Of a stretch of DNA of 10,858 bases, positions 6,788 through 10,858 are shown one piece after another. Under the pieces are notes generated by a model that saw only the letters and a program-made list of their open reading frames with translations, ran no database searches and was not told the origin of the DNA. How positions within the stretch are numbered: position 1 is the first letter of the stretch; every line of letters begins with the position of its first letter. The stretch is from Thermoflexus sp040289485. Lineage in GTDB: Bacteria; Chloroflexota; Anaerolineae; Thermoflexales; Thermoflexaceae. The translations under genes and the position numbers were made by a program. The stretch lies in contig NZ_PSLG01000068.1 of the NCBI RefSeq assembly GCF_040289485.1, positions 1 to 10,858 on the forward strand, read 5' to 3'.

Positions 6788-7819
6788 CTAGTGATCCGAC
6801 GCCCGCTCCTCCACGAGGGGAACCGCACGGAGGGCCTCCAGGTCCCGCGCCCCCACACAGAACATGGCGATCCGCAACTGGCGGGTGACGATCTCGATGG
6901 TCTCCGCCACCGCCTCGGCCGAGATCACCGCGGCCCGCAGGAAGGGGCCGGCCATCCCCGCCAGGGAGGCACCCAGGGCCAGCGCCTTGGCCACGTCCAC
7001 CCCGTCCCGGATCCCACCGCTGGCGATGATGGGGAGGCCCGGCGCCCCCCGCCGGGCCATGCGGATGGCCTCCACGGTCGGGATCCCCCATTCCCGGAAG
7101 GCGGCCGCCACCTGCCGGTGCACCTCATCCGGCGCCCGATGCATCTCCACCTGGCTCCAGGAGGTCCCCCCGGCCCCGGCCACGTCGATGGCGGCGACCC
7201 CGGCGGCGGCCAGTTGCCGGGCCACCTCCTCCGAGATCCCCCAGCCCACCTCCTTGACCACCACGGGGACCGAGAGGGCGCGGCACACCGCCTCGATCTT
7301 CCGCAGCAGCCCCGCGAAGTTGGTGTCGCCTTCGGGCTGTAAGGCCTCCTGAAGGGGGTTGAGGTGGAGGATCAGGGCGTTCGCCTCCACCCACTCCACC
7401 GCCCGGCGGCAGTGGTCCACGGTGTAGCCGTAGTTCAGTTGCACGGCCCCCAGGTTGGCGAAGAGGAGGATGTCCGGCGCGTAGCGGCGCACCTGGAAGG
7501 TGGGCAGCAGATCCGGACGCTCGAGGACCGCCCGCATGGACCCCAGGCCCATGGCGATGCCACGGGCCTGGGCCGCCTCGGCCAGGTTCCGGTTGATGCG
7601 GGCCGCCTCCTCCGTGCCCCCGGTCATGGAGGAGATGAGCAGAGGGGCCCGCAGGGGCTTCCCGAAGAAGGTGGTCGAGAGATCGATCTCCCGCAGGTCC
7701 AATTCCGGGAGCGCCCGGTGCACAAAGCGCAACCGTTCGAACCCTGCGGTCAGCCGCCCGAAACGGACGTCCTCCTCCAGGTTGATGCGAATGTGGTCCG
7801 CCTTCCGCTGGGAGATCAT
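6788..7819 (-). CDS. fni: Type 2 isopentenyl-diphosphate delta-isomerase
   Basis: FMN-dependent interconversion of IPP and DMAPP (IDI-2), unrelated to the type 1 enzyme. The 343-residue product shows the family landmarks in order: RKADHIRI at the N-terminus (5-12), ISSMTGGT (62-69), GIAMGLGSMRA (87-97), ANLGAVQLNYG (121-131), LHLNPLQEALQPEGDTNF (151-168), VVVKEVGWGIS (187-197), DVAGAGGTSW (212-221) and the flavin phosphate-binding IIASGGIRDGVD (264-275). The start ATG at 7819 matches the family N-terminus. A longer frame from 7888 is ruled out because that codon lies inside the predicted -10 box. GAGGG lies 3 nt before the ATG. It is the first gene of the operon with prenyltransferase, queG and radA, and its leader would be about 60 nt. 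Confidence 0.96.
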   Translation of the reverse strand: MISQRKADHIRINLEEDVRFGRLTAGFERLRFVHRALPELDLREIDLSTTFFGKPLRAPLLISSMTGGTEEAARINRNLAEAAQARGIAMGLGSMRAVLERPDLLPTFQVRRYAPDILLFANLGAVQLNYGYTVDHCRRAVEWVEANALILHLNPLQEALQPEGDTNFAGLLRKIEAVCRALSVPVVVKEVGWGISEEVARQLAAAGVAAIDVAGAGGTSWSQVEMHRAPDEVHRQVAAAFREWGIPTVEAIRMARRGAPGLPIIASGGIRDGVDVAKALALGASLAGMAGPFLRAAVISAEAVAETIEIVTRQLRIAMFCVGARDLEALRAVPLVEERASDH

Positions 7820-7886
7820 CGTCCCTCGCCGATCCCACGCGCCCGCGTAACACGGCCGGCGCCATGGTGTTTTAAATTGCGGAATC

Positions 7887-7916
7887 ATCTTACTCCGGCG
7901 CGGAAAGGCATGTCAA
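7887..7916 (-). promoter_or_regulatory. Promoter of the fni operon
   Basis: Reading the minus strand, a perfect TTGACA (7916-7911) is followed after 18 bp by TAAGAT (7892-7887). The predicted start is near 7880, about 60 nt upstream of the fni ATG. It is arranged back to back with the acpP promoter, with 20 bp between the two -35 boxes. Confidence 0.75.
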
Positions 7917-7921
7917 GGCAT
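7905..7921 (+). repeat. Direct repeat over the fni -35 box, possible operator
   Basis: AAGGCAT occurs at 7905-7911 and again at 7915-7921, a period of 10 bp, or about one helical turn. The pair overlaps the -35 box of the fni promoter (7911-7916) and lies 16 bp upstream of the acpP -35. Two like-oriented half-sites on one face of the DNA could bind a regulator of one or both promoters. No regulator is identified. Confidence 0.4.
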
Positions 7922-7936
7922 CGGAAGACACGGCCC

Positions 7937-7964
7937 TTGACGCCGCCGCGGGACCGGGTAGAAT
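7937..7964 (+). promoter_or_regulatory. Promoter of acpP
   Basis: TTGACG (7937-7942) and TAGAAT (7959-7964) are separated by 16 bp. The predicted start is near 7971, leaving a leader of roughly 23 nt before the acpP ATG with its GGGGAGGG ribosome binding site at 7982-7989. Confidence 0.7.
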
Positions 7965-7993
7965 CCCAACCAAAATTCGCCGGGGAGGGTTCT

Positions 7994-8233
7994 ATGAGCA
8001 CGGTGTTCGAACAGGTGCGCGAGGTGATCGTGGAGGTGCTGGGCGTGCCGCCGGAGAAGGTGACGCCGGAAGCCCGTTTCCGCGAGGATCTGGAGGCCGA
8101 CTCCCTCGACCTGGTGGAACTGATCATGGCCCTGGAGGAGCGCTTCGGGGGCGAGATCTCCGATGAGGACGCCCAGAAGATCACCACCGTCGGCGAGGCC
8201 GTCGCCTACATCGAGAAGCATATGGTGAAATAG
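7994..8233 (+). CDS. acpP: Acyl carrier protein
   Basis: A 79-residue acidic four-helix acyl carrier protein that holds growing acyl chains on a phosphopantetheine arm during fatty acid synthesis. Ser37 in the motif EADSLDLVELIMALEERFG is the attachment site; the motif matches fatty-acid type ACPs. The following EISDEDAQKITTVGEAVAYI is also standard. GGAGG within the purine-rich run at 7982-7989 is spaced 5 nt from the ATG. The gene is monocistronic here: it has its own promoter, and hairpins follow its stop. It is not next to fabF, fabD or other fab genes, which often accompany acpP. It could serve a specialised pathway, but its sequence looks like the housekeeping form. Confidence 0.95.
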   Translation: MSTVFEQVREVIVEVLGVPPEKVTPEARFREDLEADSLDLVELIMALEERFGGEISDEDAQKITTVGEAVAYIEKHMVK

Positions 8234-8245
8234 CCTGCGATCTCT

Positions 8246-8269
8246 GCCGTCGCCCCTTCGGGGATCGGC
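8246..8269 (+). other. Hairpin with UUCG loop just after acpP
   Basis: GCCG (8246-8249) can pair with CGGC (8266-8269), enclosing an inner CCCC/GGGG stem closed by a C(TTCG)G-type loop. It begins 13 nt after the acpP stop. No T-run follows, so it is more likely a 3' end stabiliser than a terminator. Confidence 0.4.
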
Positions 8270-8300
8270 TCCCTAACTTCATCAGAACCGAACCCACTGG

Positions 8301-8333
8301 GAAGAAGCCATGGCCGCCCGGCGTGGCTTCTTC
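8301..8333 (+). terminator. Terminator-like hairpin downstream of acpP
   Basis: GAAGAAGCCA (8301-8310) and TGGCTTCTTC (8324-8333) form a perfect 10-bp stem around a 13-nt GC-rich loop that can itself pair GCC with GGC. The 3' flank is pyrimidine-rich (ACACTTCTCT) but not a pure T-run, so it is an imperfect intrinsic terminator. It lies 68 bp after the acpP stop and 134 bp before the next start. Confidence 0.6.
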
Positions 8334-8351
8334 ACACTTCTCTGGGGACAC

Positions 8352-8370
8352 GGATAGGCTACCCCTATCC
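8352..8370 (+). other. Hairpin upstream of the 8467 gene, CTACC loop
   Basis: GGATAGG (8352-8358) and CCTATCC (8364-8370) form a perfect 7-bp stem with loop CTACC. It sits between the acpP terminator and the next gene, where it could be part of the leader or a binding site. No T-run follows. Confidence 0.4.
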
Positions 8371-8427
8371 CGCGCGTTTCCAACCAACCCACCATCGGGC
8401 CTGGGAACCGATCCCCTGGCCCCCACG

Positions 8428-8444
8428 TCTCCCCTACAGGGAGA
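8428..8444 (+). other. Hairpin before the ribosome binding site, CTACA loop
   Basis: TCTCCC (8428-8433) pairs with GGGAGA (8439-8444) around loop CTACA, and a G-U pair can extend it by one. It ends about 10 nt upstream of the AGGAGG (8455-8460) of the gene at 8467. Its loop nearly matches that of the hairpin at 8352-8370. Confidence 0.4.
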
Positions 8445-8466
8445 TCCCAACCTCAGGAGGCCGACG

Positions 8467-9327
8467 ATGGGCCGACGAAAAGGGGTGCTGTGGATCCTGA
8501 TGGGGATCGCCGTGGCGCTGGCCTTCGTCCTCTCCCCTTCTCTGCAGCGCGTCGCCCACGCCGTCCTCCAGGGCTTCCGTTTCCGCCGCGTCCTGGTCGT
8601 CCCCTACACGTTCGCGATGCCCCAGGCCTCTCTGGAAAACCTCCGCCGCATCCTGGGGGGCGACCTCGCCGTCGAGGGCGCCGATCCCCGCCTCGTCCAG
8701 ACGCCGGAGGAGGCCGAGACGCTGCTGGGGTTCCGCATCCGCCGCCTCCCCGGGGTGGAGGCCTTCGCCACGCTGCAGGTGATCCCCGTGACCACCGTCC
8801 GCTGGACCGTCCGCCTGGACCACCTGCGGGAGGCCCTGCACGCGGTCGGCGCTGATGACGTGGCCCTGCCGGAGACCCTGGACGGCACCGCCATGACGCT
8901 CACAGGAGGCCCGGTTCTTCTGGCCACCCTGGAGCATCAGGGCACCCCACTGGGGTTCCTGCAGGCCCCCCTGCCAGCGCTGACGATGTCCCCCGAAGGC
9001 GATGTCCGGCCGCTGGCCGAGGCAACCCTGCGGCTGATGGGCATGCCGGCTGCCGAGGCCCGGCGCCTGGCGAACACCGTGGACTGGCAGACCACCCTCC
9101 TGCTGCCCGTCCCACTGGCGGCGGGGATGGCTGTGGAAGTGCAGCCGGCCTCCCTGGGCGGCGGCCGGGAGGGCACGCTGTTCACTTTCCCCACCGCGGC
9201 GACGCCCTCGGGGGAGCTGGTCGCCGTTCGCTTCCTCCTGTGGCACGATGCCGAATTCCTTTACGGCCTGGGCGGCCCCGAGGTGGACCCGGATCGCCTC
9301 CTCGCCTGGGCCCGCAGCCTGCGCTGA
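8467..9327 (+). CDS. Membrane-anchored protein of unknown function
   Basis: Function not recognised. The 286-residue product starts with MGRRK and one hydrophobic segment (about 7-24) lacking a clear cleavage site or lipobox Cys, so it is probably an N-terminal anchor with the rest outside the membrane. The soluble part has a segment PEEAETLLGFRIRRLPGV (about 78-95) reminiscent of DUF4367-type domains found in secreted or sigma-regulatory proteins. It also has a repeated beta pattern, LTGGPVLLATLEHQGTPL then GFLQAP, suggesting a sheet-rich fold. This resemblance is weak. The start ATG at 8467 is supported by AGGAGG (8455-8460) with 6-nt spacing; an upstream in-frame GTG at 8323 falls in the terminator hairpin. 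The gene is followed after 9 bp by an ABC ATPase, so the two are probably co-transcribed. Its partner role is inferred from position only. Confidence 0.75.
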   Translation: MGRRKGVLWILMGIAVALAFVLSPSLQRVAHAVLQGFRFRRVLVVPYTFAMPQASLENLRRILGGDLAVEGADPRLVQTPEEAETLLGFRIRRLPGVEAFATLQVIPVTTVRWTVRLDHLREALHAVGADDVALPETLDGTAMTLTGGPVLLATLEHQGTPLGFLQAPLPALTMSPEGDVRPLAEATLRLMGMPAAEARRLANTVDWQTTLLLPVPLAAGMAVEVQPASLGGGREGTLFTFPTAATPSGELVAVRFLLWHDAEFLYGLGGPEVDPDRLLAWARSLR

Positions 9328-9336
9328 TCCGAACCG

Positions 9337-10248
9337 ATGTCCGGCCGGTGGGTGATCGAAACCGAGGGGCTACGGAAGGTCTTCGGCGATCGGGTGGCGG
9401 TGGCGGACCTCACCCTACAGGTGGCGGAGGGCGAGGTCTTCGGCTTCCTGGGCCCGAACGGCGCCGGCAAGACCACCGCTGTCAAGATGCTGCTCGGGCT
9501 GGTCCATCCCACGGCGGGGACCGGCCGGGTGTTGGGCCGCCCCCTGGGGGATCGCTGGGCGCGGCGGGAGATCGGCTTCCTGCCGGAGGGGTTTGCCTTC
9601 CACGATTGGCTCACGGCGGAGGAGCTGCTGTGGTTCCACGGGCGGCTGGCTGGGATGGCTTCCTCCGACCTCCGGCGGCGCATCCCGGGGTTGCTGGAGC
9701 AGGTCGGCCTCGGGGCCGACGCCCGGCGGCCGATCCGCACTTTCTCCAAGGGCATGCGTCAGCGCCTGGGCCTGGCCCAGGCTTTCCTTCATGATCCCCG
9801 GCTGGTCTTCCTGGACGAGCCGACCTCCGGCCTGGATCCCGCTGGGCGGATCTTGGTGCGGGATTTCTTGCGGGCCCGCCGGGCGGAGGGAGTGACCATC
9901 TTCCTGAACTCCCACCTCCTCAGCGAGGTGGAGCGGGTGTGCGATCGGGTGGCCTTTCTCCGGGCCGGCCGGGTGGTGGAGACTCTGGATCTGCGGGCCG
10001 AGGCCTCCGTGACGGTGCGGGTGGAACTGGAGCGGATCCCGCCGGGCGTGCGCGCGGGGCTGTCGGCGTGGGGGGAGATCCTCGCCCAGGGGGATCGGTC
10101 CTTCACCTTGCGGCTGGCCCCCGGGCGCCGCCTCGCCGACCTCGCCCGCTGGCTGGTGAGCCAGGGCGCGGACCTGGAGGCCCTCATCCCCCAGGCCCTC
10201 TCCCTGGAGGACCTTTTTCTGCGGATCGTTGGGATGGAGATGGGCTAG
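9337..10248 (+). CDS. ABC transporter ATP-binding protein
   Basis: A 303-residue ATPase subunit of an ABC-2/CcmA-type (COG1131) system, energising export or membrane remodelling at the inner face of the membrane. Visible motifs are Walker A GPNGAGKTT (39-47), LPEG at the Q-loop position (82-85, Glu in place of Gln, common in this group), signature TFSKGMRQRLGL (135-146), Walker B LVFLDEP (156-162) and the H-loop His193 (NSHLLSEVE). About 85 residues follow the catalytic domain, as in drug- and polymer-export ATPases. The ATG lies 9 bp after the upstream stop with no strong Shine-Dalgarno, so translation is probably coupled. No permease gene is adjacent: the next gene is convergent and the upstream protein has only one predicted membrane segment. 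The permease must be elsewhere or the upstream protein is an unusual partner. The substrate is unknown. Confidence 0.92.
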   Translation: MSGRWVIETEGLRKVFGDRVAVADLTLQVAEGEVFGFLGPNGAGKTTAVKMLLGLVHPTAGTGRVLGRPLGDRWARREIGFLPEGFAFHDWLTAEELLWFHGRLAGMASSDLRRRIPGLLEQVGLGADARRPIRTFSKGMRQRLGLAQAFLHDPRLVFLDEPTSGLDPAGRILVRDFLRARRAEGVTIFLNSHLLSEVERVCDRVAFLRAGRVVETLDLRAEASVTVRVELERIPPGVRAGLSAWGEILAQGDRSFTLRLAPGRRLADLARWLVSQGADLEALIPQALSLEDLFLRIVGMEMG

Positions 10249-10858
10249 CCAGGCGGTCGCTGGCCCCGGGGGGATAGGACCCCCCGGCGGGCCCGCCGGG
10301 CCTTCTCCTGGATGCGCACCAGATCCTCCTCGGTGACCGGCCGCTCGAAGGCCCGGAAGCCGGCGACCCGAAAGCCGTGCTTCCGGGCCAGCCGCGCGAT
10401 CTCCTCCACCTTCTCGATCTGGAGGTTCCGGCCCAGGGTGAAGGACTCGTAGCGGCCCTCCAGGGCCAGGATCATCGTCTCCGCCATGCAGGCATAGGCC
10501 ATGCGGGGCGGGAGGCCGAAGTCGAACCCGAAATCCACCTCCCCGGGGACCTCCACCATGCCCCCGTCGATCACCAGCACGTCGTCCCGCTGCTCCGCCA
10601 CGGCGCGGGAGACATCTCGCGGCTGGGCCACGTCGCAGACGACCGCCCCGGGCTTCAAGTGGGAAGGCTCGATGACCGACGCCACGGCGCTGGTGGCCGT
10701 CAGGACGAGATCCGCCTCCCGGATGGCAGCCACCTCGGTGGTGATCACCACCTCGGCGCCCTCCGCGGCCACCTGGGCGCCGACGGCCTCCAGGCGGTTC
10801 CGACGGCGGCCGACGAGGATCAGGCGGGGGATCTCGCGGGCCAGCCGGCGGGCGGCCA
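10245..10858 (-). CDS. Acyl-ACP reductase-like / COG5322 dehydrogenase (5' end outside window)
   Basis: The C-terminal 203 residues are in view; the N-terminus lies beyond the right edge, because the frame stays open through a Rossmann-type segment LAREIPRLILVGRRRNRLE. The protein resembles cyanobacterial long-chain acyl-ACP reductase (AAR) and the COG5322 'predicted amino acid dehydrogenase' family. Matching blocks are DLVLTATSA, DVAQPRDVS, IDGGMVEVPG, then YACMAETMILALEGRYESF and GRNLQIEKVEEIARLARKHG. The Cys of YACMAE (codon complement of 10488-10490) aligns by eye with the Cys that forms the acyl thioester in AAR. Known AARs use NADPH to reduce acyl-ACP to fatty aldehyde; the substrate here is not proven. 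A GTG at 10772 could be mistaken for the start, but homologous sequence continues upstream of it. The stop shares a CTAG with the stop of the convergent ABC gene. Confidence 0.8.
   Translation of the reverse strand, partial: AARRLAREIPRLILVGRRRNRLEAVGAQVAAEGAEVVITTEVAAIREADLVLTATSAVASVIEPSHLKPGAVVCDVAQPRDVSRAVAEQRDDVLVIDGGMVEVPGEVDFGFDFGLPPRMAYACMAETMILALEGRYESFTLGRNLQIEKVEEIARLARKHGFRVAGFRAFERPVTEEDLVRIQEKARRARRGVLSPRGQRPPG

Noticed and set aside
5858..7342. Plus-strand open frame of 494 codons
   Set aside because: Antisense to the prenyltransferase and fni genes, whose active-site motifs are intact.
7820..7888. N-terminal extension of fni starting at 7888
   Set aside because: The ATG at 7888 lies within the predicted -10 box and the extra residues do not match the family. 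The start at 7819 gives the expected N-terminus.
8181..8450. Minus-strand frame of 89 codons between acpP and the 8467 gene
   Set aside because: No ribosome binding site, crosses the terminator-like hairpin and overlaps the end of acpP. No family resemblance.

Overview
The window is GC-rich, dense bacterial chromosome. Its strong bias to G/C at third codon positions keeps many antisense frames open by chance. Gene content suggests a thermophilic member of the Chloroflexota, of the Anaerolineae or Thermoflexus kind. The two unassigned proteins at the left resemble, from memory, conserved hypotheticals of that phylum, and the window also holds a type 2 isopentenyl-diphosphate isomerase and a COG5322-like reductase. 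The organism call is an inference and no search was run. No tRNA, rRNA, CRISPR array, insertion sequence or phage gene is visible.

Positions 1-212 hold no convincing gene but end in a very good extended -10 promoter (178-207). It faces four co-directional genes on the plus strand: a 523-residue protein of unknown function with a B3-like segment (303-1874), a second unassigned protein with a helix-turn-helix-like C-terminus (1877-2434), a MoaD/ThiS ubiquitin-fold protein ending in Gly-Gly-Ala (2346-2588), and a stand-alone DUF4062-like protein (2623-3168). They overlap or are closely spaced and look like one operon. This is the least understood part of the window.

A four-gene minus-strand operon runs from 7819 down to 3242: type 2 IPP isomerase (fni), a trans-prenyltransferase, epoxyqueuosine reductase (queG) and radA. 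The first two form a metabolic pair: isomerisation of IPP to DMAPP, then chain elongation. queG (tRNA queuosine) and radA (recombination branch migration) share the transcript but not the pathway. The operon is driven by a TTGACA/TAAGAT promoter. A back-to-back TTGACG/TAGAAT promoter drives acpP (7994-8233), and a direct repeat at 10-bp period lies on the fni -35 box.

After acpP, 8234-8466 has no gene but contains several hairpins, including a terminator-like one with a perfect 10-bp stem. Two genes follow, 9 bp apart: a membrane-anchored protein of unknown function (8467-9327) and an ABC transporter ATPase (9337-10248) with no permease gene beside it. The ATPase gene meets a minus-strand gene tail to tail at a shared CTAG. 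That gene is the C-terminal part of a protein similar to long-chain acyl-ACP reductase (COG5322) and runs off the right edge.
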